Shown here piece after piece: positions 35,786 to 49,100 of a DNA stretch of 64,000 nt. Under the pieces are notes generated by a model. It saw only the letters and a program-made list of their open reading frames with translations, ran no database searches and was not told the origin of the DNA. The position numbers were made by a program, and so were the translations under genes. Positions within the stretch are counted from its first letter, which is position 1. Every line of letters begins with the position of its first letter. The stretch comes from Stereocaulon alpinum (taxonomy: Eukaryota; Ascomycota; Lecanoromycetes; Lecanorales; Stereocaulaceae). Location of the stretch: the NCBI GenBank assembly GCA_018257865.1, contig JAEUBA010000036.1:1-64000 (forward strand). Direction: 5' to 3'.

Positions 35786-38153
35786 AGGATTCATGGATCG
35801 CTGTATGAACCCCAATTCGGAAACCCGGATTTGAAGCCATGGGACAGCGGAAGTCGAAGCTCAGAGCCAGCCCAGGGGGATTCGACTCAGCTCAATTCGA
35901 TGGCCGATCCACGACCCGCTTGCCCTATGGCACGACAGGCGTTGCCGTGCTTTCCACTACAATCAACGCTCAGATTCGCTTCGAGATAAATCTTCAGTCG
36001 TCGGACTTGCTGCTTGTAGTCATCCTTCAATTGAGTATATTTCGCTTTCGGTCAGCTCGAGTCTGAATAGCTTCAGGTCCTGGTACTGGACGGCATCAAC
36101 CATGCAACTTCCGGCTCCAAGACCAGTAAAGGGTTTTAAGTCCATTCCAGTCGGACTCTACAGAGTCTGAGGCCGCCGATAAGCGAAGAGATGACTTCCC
36201 ACATCTGCTTGCACTCTAAGTTCAATCGTGGGAACTTCGAGCCTCCGAACATGTCGAACATAGTCCCGAAGCACTTCCCTTGCGGTTTCATATCCCGATC
36301 CGATATAGAGGCTACTCGCTGTAAGTGAATGGGTTTGGAGACCAAAAGCAATGTCTCCCAGTTGTCCAACCCGCACACGGAGAAGGTGCTGGTTATAAAC
36401 AATACTTAAGATGCCTCTACATGATTGGCGCGGCCACTTTCAGGAAGCGTCATCTTGCCATTCTCCGCCTTGACATCTGGGATGAAGTCCTAAATCTGGC
36501 AATGGTGTGGAGATCGAGCCTTCGGGTGCTCTGGAGCCTTGGTCCACTCACCTCGAAAACGTGCAGTCCTTGGTCTGCCGTAGAATTGATAAAGCTAAAT
36601 GAAGTCGTCGCCTAGTACATAGACACACATCATATAGCGGATTTCGCTGAATCAATGTTCCCAGACCGGCCAACATTGCTCCCTTTCGCGGTGCTGAAAG
36701 TGCTCTTCGCCGCTTGAGCGAAGGTTCAGGGGTGGCAGCCTTCACTTTTCGCCGCCTTTGCCATAGCTCAGTGGAAGTATAAGCATGCAAGAATGGAACA
36801 CAACACAGGTCCGAAAGGCTCTTCATTGTCGTGAAGCTTGAGAGTCTTGTGCAGTCAACAGTAGAATCTCTCTCTCTCACCCAGTCAGAGTGACAGTGGA
36901 TAAGATATGCATATCATGAAACGGAGAGATGCCCACACGGTGGACTGCACCGCACGTACAGCAATCTATTTGAATATTGAATAGATGATCGATGGGTCGG
37001 ATGTATGCAGAGTTTTGCTATAGTTTCGTGCACGATGATGTAAAGCAAGGGAGCCGTGATATAGTAGTAGACCGCGCGTGCCTGGAAAAATGCCTCAAAA
37101 AGCGCCCTAGAATGTGTCTCTAGGCGGCCTCAGTGGGGGCGATCTTTGGCTCCGGACGCTCCCGTCGCGGCCACTCTAGGGGTGGGGCCCGGTGGCGGGG
37201 TGTGGAGGCACGACCGAAATGCTTCTTTCTTCTCCTAATACTTGAAAACTTCGTAGCATCGTTCAGACTCTCATTGTCGCATAAGAGGAAGCTTTCTGAG
37301 GTGCTCCTCTGTACATTTGCAAGCTCTTTACCACTTCGACCATGTCAACTGACCAATTATCAGAGAGAGCGTCGCTCACTCCAGCAGTTGCCTCCTTGTT
37401 TCGTTGAGATTATACTACCTCTCCTATAGAAAGACCTTGTTTCCCTGCAACAATTGCACATGAAAGGCTTAGCCGCATAATCGACAGCTGTCTTCACCGA
37501 TGGTAGGGTTTTCCGTAATGGGCAAAGGCGTCCATCGTTGTCATGCAGGCACACATAAAAAATCCCGCAGACAGCAACCAAGAAGAATTCCCACGAATGG
37601 ATACAGAGTTCAGGTCTGTGTCCTCTCCCCTTGACAAATCCAGACAAATCCAATTGAAGGATCACCGCATGGCGATCCCTGATGAGCACAGATCCTGATT
37701 TACCAGATTGCTACTGCAATAGTGACAGGCGAGGGAAAATCCTTAAAGCCGCAAGGCTGTCATTGGTTCGTCGCTCCCAAAATCACTTTTCGAGTCCTAC
37801 GGGCATCTGCAGCGAGAGAATAGCCGCATGCGAGAGTATGCTGTCGCTTACTCCACTCTTGTGTGTATTCTTGATCAATTCCTAGTAAACACAATATGAC
37901 CTGCTCCAATTGGCATACTTTCACCCATTTCACATGGATTAACTTCGCGAGTACATCATATACTTCGGGTACCTGCACAGGCGGCTATGACCTTCAGAAG
38001 ACGAAAAAATTCATGGCTTTCTCCCACACATGAGCCCACATGGTTCCCTCACAAACTAAAACGTCTTTTCCTACACAGTCCCACGCAACAAATGCCTTCG
38101 CTATTGTCTAATCTTATTACTTCCTCATATCACATTCATTTCGCGGCGCCAGC
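35786..38153. other. Intergenic, 2.4 kb, no gene recognised
   Basis: Base composition is normal. A minus-strand frame at 36158-36376 (TAREVLRDYVRHVRRLE-like) has protein-like composition but no start context, splice partners or family match. A GC-rich patch lies at about 37120-37200. The last 170 bp are the promoter/leader of the rhodopsin-like gene. Confidence 0.45.
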
Positions 38154-39418
38154 ATGTCTAAAAACCCTAGAGGAGATTCGGTCATTCGTGCTGGTATCAT
38201 TTGCGGCGTCTTCCAGACCTTGTCTGTTTGCTTGAGGTTGCTCGCACGACGGAAGGTCAAGGCCCGTTTTGCGATTGACGATTGGCTAATCGTCGCCACT
38301 CTCATTCCTTCGTATGCCATGCTGGTAGTTGGCTCACTAAGTAAATCCATCGACGATAAGGACTTACGTGAGAGGTGCTGACAGCTGTAGTGGTGACAAT
38401 TGGTGGAGGCGGTCGACCTGTGCAAAGCCTGACGTACTCTGAGATTGTAATATTTCTGAAGGTAAGAAGGCTCATTGTATCATCTGTGCTGCCCGACTAA
38501 CATTTCCACAGACTTTCGACTGCACCCTAATTACCTACTCGCTCACAATAACAATGGCAAAGATTTCAATATTACTCTTGTATCGTCGAATCTTCCCCAC
38601 CCAAGCCATCAAGAACGCAACCCTCGTTATAGGCGTTGCCTGCGTAATGTGGGCAATAGCTGCAGTTTGCTGTGTCATCTTTCAATGTCATCCCATCTCA
38701 GGGGCTTGGACTCCGGAAGACCTCTTTACCGACCGGTGCATTGACCTGCGTACCTACTTCCAGTGTATATCCGGTGCGCATATGGGTTTCGACATTATCA
38801 TCCTATGCATGCCTCTACGTATGATCTCCAAATTGGAGCTTCCCGTAGACCAGAAGTTGATGCTGTCGGGTATCTTCATGATTGGAGGCCTGTGAGTATA
38901 GCCTGTCCATATACTGTGACGTTTTGATGACCGTCCTGCAGCGGATGCATTGCGAGCTTGATGCGCATCCTCACGACTCACATCTTTCAACAGGCAGACC
39001 TGACATGTAAGTACCACACCTTCCGCTCTACAAGGTACGATGTTCTTATATGCCTCTAGACTCGATCATCACTCCATACCTGTGGAGCCAGCTCGAACCC
39101 ACCATGGCAGTCATCTGCGCCTGCCTGATCACCTACCGGCCCCTCATCGTAGCCTTGGACTTCAAATTCCTGAGCTCAATAACCCCAAGCCGAAAGAGCT
39201 TTTCCAGAATCAGCGAGCTGTCGTTCCAAGCCAAGACTCCTAGGAACAGCCAAGGTATTCGCTTGACGTGGGAGTTGCAACAGGTGACGAACGTGAACTT
39301 GGATCCCTTGGCGAAGCCACAGGCTGAGGTCACCATCTCGACGCCATCCATGCGCTCGCCTACGAGCGAATGCTTTCCTAGTCACAATTATCGTGCAGCT
39401 TCAGCGACTAACGTTTAA
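38154..39418 (+). CDS. Rhodopsin-like seven-helix membrane protein (Pth11-type family)
   Basis: Five exons: 38154-38340, 38391-38461, 38512-38891, 38942-39006, 39060-39418. Introns are 50, 50, 50 and 53 nt, all GT-AG; 353 aa. The acceptor of intron 1 could also be 38384, which adds two codons in frame. Family hallmarks are RKVKARFAIDDWLIV in the first loop/helix, MAKISILLLYRRIF at helix 3, a Cys-containing extracellular segment, and LWSQLEPTMAVICACL before the last helix. These fungal integral membrane proteins resemble the Pth11 host-sensing receptor of rice blast but usually lack its CFEM domain, as here. The C-terminal tail (about 80 residues) is Ser-rich and cytosolic. A role in surface sensing is inferred from the family. 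Confidence 0.9.
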
Positions 39419-39634
39419 GGAGGTGTCATTGGGGTCATTGCAGCAAAAGTCATTATCATTTCCAACAGCATACCGATAGTGGGCGGCGCCGATAGCAGTG
39501 GATAAGGACAGTTGTACAAAAGCGTAGCTAAATACATATATTGATTGGTGTTTGCTATAGCGAGAACACTTAGAATTGCGGTAAATAGGGCTACGGTACT
39601 AGAGCAGCATCTTTACACGAATAGAGGATTACTA
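39419..39634. other. Short spacer between the membrane-protein gene and the transposon island
   Basis: 216 bp of normal composition, ending in the TA dinucleotide (39633-39634) at which the island's inverted repeat begins. It should contain the 3' UTR of the upstream gene. Confidence 0.6.
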
Positions 39635-39765
39635 CGGTGTCCCGGGATAACCAATTGGTCATATCAAATAGTTTGAACTTTTATTTCTGAAAACCTAATC
39701 CACCGCATTTGCAATTCTTATTAATCCAGTAACTATACTACTACCAGCTATTAACTATCTATTAC
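39635..39765 (+). repeat. Left terminal inverted repeat of the island
   Basis: This pairs with 54305-54437. The first 80 bp are nearly identical in inverted orientation, including a GAACTTTTATTTCTGAAAAC tract and CCTAATCCACCGCATTTGCAA. Similarity resumes after a short gap with TAACTATAC-AC-ACCAGCTAT. Confidence 0.88.
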
Positions 39766-40003
39766 GTAACTTAAATAGTTGTTTCTATACGTAATAAACT
39801 ATTACTAGTAGTTAGAACTATACGCCGTTATCTCTAGCTACTATATATATCGCCGCTAGAAATAGGTAAAATACTTATTATCTCTACTAATCTTTCTTAC
39901 TATAATAGAAAATCGGTAATTAGGACCCTGTAGATCTCCCGAGCTATTCTAACTAATAGTTTTTAAAAGAATTAAGATACTAAGACTCTATTAACTATTA
40001 AAA

Positions 40004-41188
40004 TGGCCAGCGATAGAGACATACCTATACGCAGTGCTGGCTACGAACCTGAATACCTATTCAGAGCTGAGATGTCTCCCCTAATATATTACAGGTTAAA
40101 CGATGTTGAGACGTCGCGTAGTTGCTGAGAACTCTGTATAGAGTTTTTCGGGCAACGCGATAACACCTACCCTAACTCTACTATAACTATTATACCTCCC
40201 CTACGATTAAGACTAGATAGTAAGAATTAGTATTAAGTATAGTATCTCAGCCTAATAAGTAAAGAGTATAGGTAATACCTACCTAGCTGTTAATTCGAAA
40301 AATCTAATATCTACGTACGCTCGATACGTATCTACTAGTTAAGACTAACGCGTAGTCTATCCTAGGGGAAGGCTAGGGTTATAGGTATATAGGACTAAGA
40401 GAAGGATATACTAAGTTATAAATTAGAAGGCGTATTTTAGAAAAGGACGGCCCCTATCTAAGTAGCTAGGCGAGCCTTTAGTATAAGCGGCGCCGTATAA
40501 CCATAATTATAAGCTAAAGGGTTAGCTCCCCCCTAAAGTAAAGTATATAAGGATAGAAGTAAGTACTATCTAATACGACCGGCGGGATATTATACTATCC
40601 GATTCTTTATACGAGTATAGGCCTCCTAGGCGGTGTATATAGCTTCCCCCCTTTCTTATATCCTCAACCAGTAAACCACTGAATAGCCAAATCCGGTACT
40701 ACTACGGATACTAATAAACACTACTAATTAGCGCTAATAACTCGAACCCTTATAGGACGGCTATATACCCCCTCCTCCCCCCCCCCCGTATTAATATAGT
40801 AAAGGTTAAAGAAAGTTATAGGGCGCTTAGCGCTATAATAAAGTTAAAGGATATAGAAGAATACAGCAGGGTCCTTAAGAGCTAAGTATAGTGCGAAGGG
40901 CGTATATTATAGTTAGTATTAGAAATAATATTATAGAGCGCTCAGTATAATATTAAAGAATATAGTTAAGAGTTACCGGTGTTAAGGAGGCCTAGGGTAT
41001 AGTCCCTAGACCAAAAGCAATTATATTATTAAGGATAAGCGGGAGTTTTTATCTAGGCACTATACTATAGTTTCTCTTACGGCTAGGAAAGGTACACTAC
41101 GTATACTATCTACTAGTTTCACAAATAATGTAATAGAACACCCTTATTAGTATATATAGATACTAGAATAGGCGTATAAACCAATCAA
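40004..41188 (+). repeat. 1.19-kb dispersed repeat, copy 1, with 14-nt target duplication
   Basis: It starts TGGCCAGCGATAGAGAC and ends CCAATCAA, flanked on both sides by ATTAACTATTAAAA (39990-40003 and 41188-41201). A long target duplication and an AATC-type 3' tail fit non-LTR (SINE/LINE-derived) insertion better than an LTR. No protein was recognised. Moderately RIP-mutated. Confidence 0.7.
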
Positions 41189-41202
41189 TTAACTATTAAA
41201 AT

Positions 41203-44200
41203 ATCTTTATTTTTTTATATTATACGTACTTAGAACTTTACCTATATAATATTATCTACTCGACTATATATTATAATACTTTTTATACGCTTTCTAATAA
41301 CGCCGGAATTATTAAAATTAATATAGTTTTAACGAAGTTTTACTCTAATTAATATTTTCTATACTAGTTCTTTCTATATAGATCTATTCCGCCTAAGGTT
41401 TATTATTTTTAATACCTATACTTCTTAGTCCTTTTTTTATTACTCTATAGATTATTTCTATATATATAGCTAATAATATCCTACTATTAGTAATATCTTA
41501 ATCTAATCCTACTTATCCTATTATAGATAAGCTATACCTTACGCGAAAGCTACGGAATTAGAAACGCCCTAACTACGTCCTTAATAAGTCTACTCCTACC
41601 GATTTATCCCTACTAACTCTATTACCTCTAAAGAGGCCTTATATAGCTCCTACTAAGGGTAGTAATACTATTAATAGTAGGATAAGAGGTAGGATATAAC
41701 CTAGGGCTAGTAGAAAGACTAGGGCTACCCCTAACTAACCTCTATATAAAAATACCGTCCCTTCCCCTAGGAGCCCTTCCCCAGCGATAGCTTAACTATA
41801 GATAAGCGCGCAGATAGTCCTTAGTAAGCGCGATAATAATATAAATAGTAGTAACTAAGGTAGTATAAGAGATAGAGTAGGGAGGAAGTAGAGGGCGGCT
41901 TTAAATACTTATAATCTAAATACTATACTAAGGGATATAGAGCCTAGGAACTATTTAGGTTAGCTTTTTTAATATCTATCCTATAACTCCTACCTTCGTA
42001 GCTATTTAGCGATACAGCGTAATAGTACCCCTATTAATCTAAGGTTATAGGTAGTAATCTTATAAAGAGTCCCTCTACTAACTCCTACTTTAGAAGATAT
42101 TACTAGGTTAGCGCCTACTAAGTTTATAGATATTAACTTAATTACTCCCCTACCTAAACTAGTATACTCTAAGTATACTCTACGCTACTACGCCTGCTAG
42201 GAACGAACTATAAAAGACTATAGCTTAGACTACCCTAGTCGCCGGCGTAGCCTATATTAGCTAAGGAATAGGGCTATATTCTAGTTATATAGGGACCTAG
42301 CTACAGCTAAAGATATAAAGCTCTTTATAATTAATAAAGGTTTCTATAATACGTCTAATACCTACCCCTACTATACTACTTAGTCTTAGCCTATAGAACG
42401 TAGGCCTGATAATTAGTAGCTATACTATAATAATAGGAAGAATAATTAGCTACCGCCCGATTAATTATATAAGCTAGAAGAGGTCGATCTATTACCTAAT
42501 AGACTAGAAAAGGACCGTAAGCTTATAGCGCGTAAAATAAATAACTTACTCTATAAAATTAAAGATATCTTAGTAGATAGGTACCCTATACGCCGTAGGA
42601 CTACTTATAGTAAAGAGTTTATTTAAAATATTATTAGTTATAATAATAGCCTCTCCTTTATTAGTAAGGTAGCTAATAATATTAACTTTAACGTAGGCCG
42701 TACTACGTTCTAAATCTAGGGGTTAGTCTACTATTATATAGGGCCTCTTATACTAGATAATAGTAAACGGGCGAAGTTTACTTAAATCTATACCCTAGAT
42801 AGTATATAGGAGTAACTGGATACTTAGTAGTACTATTTAGGGGGTATAGATCTAGCTACCCTTACTTAACTATAGTATATCCTACGTACTATTAATCTAT
42901 ATACTTAAGGTTTTAAGACTTACTTCGATCGTATAAAGGAGGATAAGGAAAGATATCTAATTAAGATAATAAGTATACGTATTTAGCAGCTTAATCTAAA
43001 ATATTAAAATAGGGGTACGTATAATCGCCCTACGTCTACTAAGGTCGCCTATATTATAATTATACCTACCGATAGGAAAAAGGGTTGTATTAAACGTAAT
43101 ATCTATATAGAAACTAAAGAGGGGGGTCTTATAATAATCTTAAAGTAGTATCCTTCTTATATAGCTCTATAGTATATCTTGCTATTCCTATTTAGTAAGT
43201 AGTCGTAGTATAATTATATCTTATTAGCCGGTTAACAGCTTCCTAGCGATTATCTACTATATATATCGCAGTGTAATTATACCGCTGGTATACTATCTTA
43301 CTGTAACTTCCAGTTTTCGGAGGATCCAGAGTAAGAAGATAGTAGTAATAACTTAGAGTAAGAAAATAACCTTAATACTAATAGTAATAATATACCTTAG
43401 GGGCGTAGAGGATCTATATAATTAATAAGACGTTAGTTTTATATAAAGTAGATATAGGTAAGTATCTTTTATTACCCTAAGTTAGATTATAATATTTCTA
43501 GGTCGGAATATCTTCCTTCTAAATCTAACTATACTATAGATCCGTTTACCTTACTTTAGTTATATACTAGATAGGGGGCGTCTTTTTAGTTATTAGGTTA
43601 CTAATATCTAAGCTTTAATTAAGATAAACGATCTAAATTAGTATAGGCGAAATTAGTAAACTATCTAAACTAACTACTACTTAGGGCTTATAGATAGGCT
43701 TAGTACTAACCCTAGTATCTCTCTTAAGGATTTTAGGTCTAAAGTAACTATACTACCAGCTATAATACTAGGAAGCCTACGATATATAAAGGCGAAGATA
43801 TAAAATATAATAACGATTATTCGGAAAAGGGGTAAACCTAAGTACTTTATTACCTTTATATATAATCCTAAGTAGCCTAATATTTAAAATCTACTAAAGC
43901 CTAGCTAGATATAAGAGTACTATTATAATCTAACGGCCTATATATTTAAGTAGAAGCTTAATAAGCTTATATATAACCTCCTTAAGCTTTATATACTTAG
44001 TATTAATATTACTTATTACTTTATAATTAAGTTTTAAAAGCGAGGACTGCTATACGCCTATATTTTATTAATTATATAGGAAGAGGATCGGATTTATACT
44101 ATTAAAGATATCGATAGCGTTATCTAAGTATTTATACCTAATAAAGGAGCTAATAAGAAGCTCTATAAGTTAGTTCTATAGTATATAGTCTATAATCGCT

Positions 44201-44474
44201 ATACTAGTAACCCTAATAATATATACTATAGTAAAGAGAAGAATTATTATAGTAAAAGCTTCCCTAAGGATTTTTATAACTAGACTAAGTTCGCCCCTAA
44301 TAGGAGCTACCCTTAGTATAAATATCTATTTATAGAGCCTCTTAAAAATATAAATATTAATAATAGATAGGTTATTCCGTATAATTCTTATCTATTAAAG
44401 AAATATAGTAGCTATATTAATATTAAGATCTATAGCTCTATTAAGTCGGTTTTCTATCTATATAAATATATCTA
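41203..44474 (+). mobile_element. Helitron Rep half, RIP-inactivated
   Basis: From about 41500 the + strand, read through stops, follows the N-terminal half of fungal Helitron proteins. The Helitron-like N-terminal domain is recognisable near 42640-43200. The rolling-circle Rep core follows at 43740-44470. The HUH catalytic motif at 44047-44067 reads LLYAYILL where the family has LPHAHILL, so both metal-binding His codons became Tyr and Pro became Leu by C-to-T changes. The relic ends at 44470 within the conserved KYIY segment, where the second 1.19-kb repeat begins. The helicase half is absent here but a related one lies at 6315-8830. Confidence 0.85.
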
Positions 44475-45670
44475 TAGGCCAGCGATAGAGACATACCTGT
44501 ACGCGGTGCTAGCTACGAACCTGAATACCTATTCAGAGCTAAGATATCTCCCCTAATATATTATAGGTTGAATGATATTAAGACGTCGCGTAGTTGCTGA
44601 GAACTCTATATAGAGTTTTTTAGGTAATGTGATAACACCTACCCTAACTCTACTATAACTATTATACCTCCCCTACGATTAAGACTAGATAGTAAGAATT
44701 GGTATTAGGTATAGTATCTCAGCCTAATAAGTGAAGAGTATAGGTAATACCTACCTAGCCGTTAATTTAAAAAATCTAATATCTACGTGCGCTTAATACG
44801 TATCTACTAGTTAAGACTAACGCGCAGTCTATCCTAGGGGAAGGCTAGGGTTATAGGTATATAGGACTAAGAGAAGGATATACTAGGTTATAAATTAGAA
44901 GGCGTATTTTAGAAAAGGACGGCCCCTATCTAAGTAGCTAGGCGAGCCTTTAGTGTAAGCGGCGCCGTATAACTATAATTATAAGCTAAAGGGTTGGCTC
45001 CCCCCTAAAGTAAAGTATATAAGGATAGAAGTAAGTACTATCTAATATAACCAGCGGGATATTATACTATCCGATTCTTTATACAAGTATAGGCCTCCTA
45101 GGCGGTGTATATAGCTTCCCCCCTTTCTCGTATCCTTAACTAGCAAACCACCGAACAGCCAAATCCGGTACTACTACGGACACTAATAAATACTACTAAT
45201 TAGCGCTAATAACTCGAACCCTTGCGGGACGGCTATATACCCCCTCCTCCCCCCCCCCCGTATTAATATAGTAAAGGTTAAAGAAAGTTATAGGGCGCTT
45301 AGCGCTATAATAAAGTCGAAGGATATAGAAGAATATAGTAGGGTCCTTAAGAGCTAAGTATAGTACGAAGGGCGTGTGTTATAGTTAGTATTAGAAACAA
45401 TATTATAGAGCGCTCGGTATAATATTAAAGAACATAGTTAAGAGTTACCGGTGTTAAGGAGGCCTAGGGTATAATCCCTAGACTAAAAGCAATTATATTA
45501 TTAAGGATAAGCGGGAGTTTTTATCTAAGCACTATACTATAGTTTCTCTTACGGCTAGGAAAGGTATACTACGTATACTATCTACTAGTTTCACAAATAA
45601 TATAATAGAACACCCTCATTAGTATATATAGATACTAGAATAGGCGTATAAACCAATCAATCAATCAATT
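44475..45670 (+). repeat. 1.19-kb dispersed repeat, copy 2
   Basis: Colinear with copy 1 over its whole length with scattered C/T and G/A differences. Its 3' end carries three AATC units (CCAATCAATCAATCAATT) where copy 1 has one fewer pair. No matching target duplication was found around this copy. The variable tail length is typical of target-primed insertion. Confidence 0.75.
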
Positions 45671-46150
45671 ATATAGTTTAGGGTACGCGTTATCCTTCTT
45701 ACCGTTACTATCACCTTCTTTCTATAAGAACCGTGCGGATTTTCGCGATATACTAATAACCTCGTTGAAAACGACGAGTGAGTGGTGCTGGAGGACGACG
45801 TAAGCAGCGGGATAAATGTTAGAAAGGTAGCACTAAGGCAGAAAGGATATAATAAAAACTTAGTAGTAAAGGATATAAGGTGAAAGGCTAGTAAACTCTA
45901 TAGAAAGTAATATTCGGGGCGTAATATAAATACGTCTAGTCAGAGGAAAGTAAGCTGATATAACTATATAAATATATAAATATATAACTACGCTACGTTT
46001 AACGCCTAGCTTAGCGGTATACTAGTAGATAACTACTAGTATAGCTAAACGGAATTAAGGCTGCGGAACTTAGGCTGTTAGAAGTAGGTATTTCCTTAGT
46101 CGCCTGCGGCGGGTAGGAGGGGGGGCTTAGATATTAAGATTTAGAGGCTA
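45671..46150. other. Mixed sequence between repeat copy 2 and the gypsy relic
   Basis: Partly un-RIPed (for example 45700-45830 keeps GTGAGTGGTGCTGGAGGACG-type sequence), then AT-rich. It lies where the 3' LTR of the minus-strand gypsy element is expected, but no terminal pair with 52600-53300 was found. No gene. Confidence 0.4.
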
Positions 46151-49100
46151 TAGAGCAAGCTTTCTTTAACGACAACGCCTAACTAGCTCTCCGAAAGGGT
46201 TCTTAGCGTTATAGTTATCTACTATATCTTACGCCTTAAGGGTTAGTTTATATAAGGGGTAGTAGGCGTTCTAGCTATAATCCCAGCCCTTCTATTTTAT
46301 AAGGTACTATAGCGCGCCTCTTACGATCTTTCTATCTACGAGACGGTCTATTTTAAATATAGGGTAGCCTAGATCCTTAGTTTCGACCAGCCTAGGGTTA
46401 TCTAGGCGAGGTCGACCGTAGGGGTCGTCCTATAGGTATAGTTCCAGTTAAGCTACCGAAATAACTAGGTGGATATGTATTATTAGGGGCAGCTCTAACT
46501 AGTATACTAGGTTACCTATCTTTTTTAAGACTTTAAAAGGTCTAGCCCGCTGCTGGCTTAACTTTTTGTTCGTTAGGCTAGGAACCTTATATCTATAGTA
46601 TAGTTTAAGGTAAGTATAGCTTCCCTCTTTAAGATATAGCGCTGTATACTTTCTATCATAACGTCTCTTAGATATTATATTCGCAAAAGCCGTAGCTTTA
46701 TCTACAGCGTCTCTATAGATTTATTAGAGGCGATTATAGTCTTCCAGCGGAAGGTCTTCTAGCAGACTAAGATTATTATTCACCTTAAAACTATATAGCA
46801 ACTCGTTTAGGGCGAAACCGGTTATAAAGTTAATAGAGTTATTTATTATTGTACTAATATATAGTAGGCTTTCCACCTAGTTAGTATCTAGCTTAGAAAG
46901 GTAGTACCGTAATATAATCTTAACTATCTAGTTAGTCCTTTTAGATTGCCCGTCTGTCTGGGGGTGGTATACTGTTAATATTAATATCGCGATACCTAGC
47001 TTTTAAAAGATCACCCTCTAGAATAATAATATAAACTTAGAATCCCTATTGGTTAAAAAGGATCTTAGAATCCCCTAATTACGCTTATAAAGTGCGGTTA
47101 CTATAATATTTGCCTATTCTTTAGATCCCTAGGTATCCTTTCCAGGCTCTAGTGCGACCTTCTTAGTAAACTTATAAGTTATGGTTAACAAAACGTTAAA
47201 ACCGTCTACTATTAGTAAGTCGACGACAAAGTCTATAGCGATAGTATAAAATAGTATAGAGGGCGTAATAATAGGATTTAGCGACTTATATAGTGCGTAT
47301 CGTACTGTCTAAAAGACTTAGTATTAGGGATAGTATACGATATACTGACGAAGTCTTCTAACTATCTGCCTGATGTAAACCGAACTGGATAACCGATTAT
47401 ATGTATAGTGGAAACCGCTGTGGTTGGCGAGGTTATAAGCTATACGAAAGACTTCGCCTTCTATAGCCTTTGGGATATATAACCGTTCTCTCCTATCTCT
47501 GTATACGTAGTAGATGAGGTTGTCCCTGAATCTGAACTTTATCCCTAGGGTTTCGTTTTCGACCGGAGGAGCTGAAGGGTATAGCGGAGGTAGTCCTATA
47601 GTATTACTTTAAGAGACTTAGTTCTCGTTATTAGAGGTATCCCTAGTCGACTTTAGTTTAGCGGTAGGTTATGGTTTTACTATGTCTAGGACCTTCTACT
47701 AGTACTTATCCTCCTAGTACGCCTTCTTGAGGCGGCTCTTAAAATTATCTGATATCTTGACGAGGGTGATATAATAGAGTATCTTAGGCAGCGGCGGGAG
47801 ATCTGGGCTAGTATTAAGTGATTTAGTAGGCTGGCTATATAGTACGTTAAGGACTCCGGGGTAGTCCCCCTAGTCTTATTTGTATCCTTAGAGATGAGAT
47901 AGGGTATTAGGCACGGTATTCGACTTTCTGGACTTATGGCGGATAGTAATATTAAAACTGGAGAGGTACTGCGAAGCTCTAACAAGGCGTAAATTCAGCT
48001 TGTCGGTACTGGATATAGTAAGGGTAGTTTATCTTAAGATTAGTACCGCAGCTGAATAATCTATATATATTACTATAGGGGGGCACTTACTTAATTTAAT
48101 TATATATCTAATCTTCTTTACTACCTAGATAATACCTACAACTTCTAACTTAGTTAGCTAGTAATTCCTTTCCGCTTCGTTTAGTAGCTTACTTAGAAAT
48201 AATATTAGTTTAACTAAAGTGCGGACGACTAGTTCCTCGCCTGTTAGATTTCCCTTAACGTAATATATTATTACCGCGAATCCCCAGCTTTTTGATATAT
48301 CCAGGTCTATAAATAGAGGTCGAGCGGGATTAAAGTATACTAAAAAGACTAGTAACTGGAAAGCCTTCTGGAGGTTCTTATATACCTCGCGTTCTTCCTT
48401 TATTAGCTTAGTAAACTGCGCCCGACTAGACTACCGCTTTCTAGCAGTACCTTTTAACTTCTCGCCTTCCCTATTAATTAGTAAGGCCTTTGTTAGTAGC
48501 GTCTTACGTTCTTATAGTAGCTTCGCGAGCTGGGTATAATTTCGGATAGAAGATCTTAGCCAGCCTATTATACCTAGGTAAATTTCGAGGTCCCGTAAGG
48601 TTTAGGGAAAGAGTAGAGCTTAGATAGCCTTAATCTTATCTTCTAATATTAATATACTAAGGCTATCTACTTATTGCCCTAATAGACTGACCGAAGGATA
48701 TCCTAGGAAGGATTTATTTAGGCTGAGTGTAATCCGCTATACCTTATAAAGGTAGAAGATCTCCTGAAGGTACTCTAAATAATTATATAACGTACGTGAG
48801 AAAATGACGATGTTATTAATATATATACGTACGAACTTATAGAAAGGGCGGAGTATACCGTTAGTTTGCTACTAGACGTATAGTAGCGAGCCTTTATAGC
48901 CTATAAGGGCGACGTTATACTATTCCTAGCCTCTATATAAGACTACTATTAATTTATACCTATTAGACTGTCGTACGTTGAACTGGTGAAAGTATCCGGT
49001 CGTATTAACCGTCGAAATATACTTACACCCTACTACTGTACCGATTATATTAGACTGTAATAGTATTAGATAGTTATCGGAGTTAGTAATCTTATTTAGG

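Noticed and set aside
40004..45670. Reading the two 1.19-kb repeats as LTRs of one retrotransposon
   Set aside because: The interior is a Helitron Rep relic, not gag-pol; copy 1 has its own 14-nt target duplication, and no duplication flanks the pair as a whole.
47686..47985. 99-codon minus-strand frame as a gene
   Set aside because: It is an out-of-frame opening within the gypsy pol relic.
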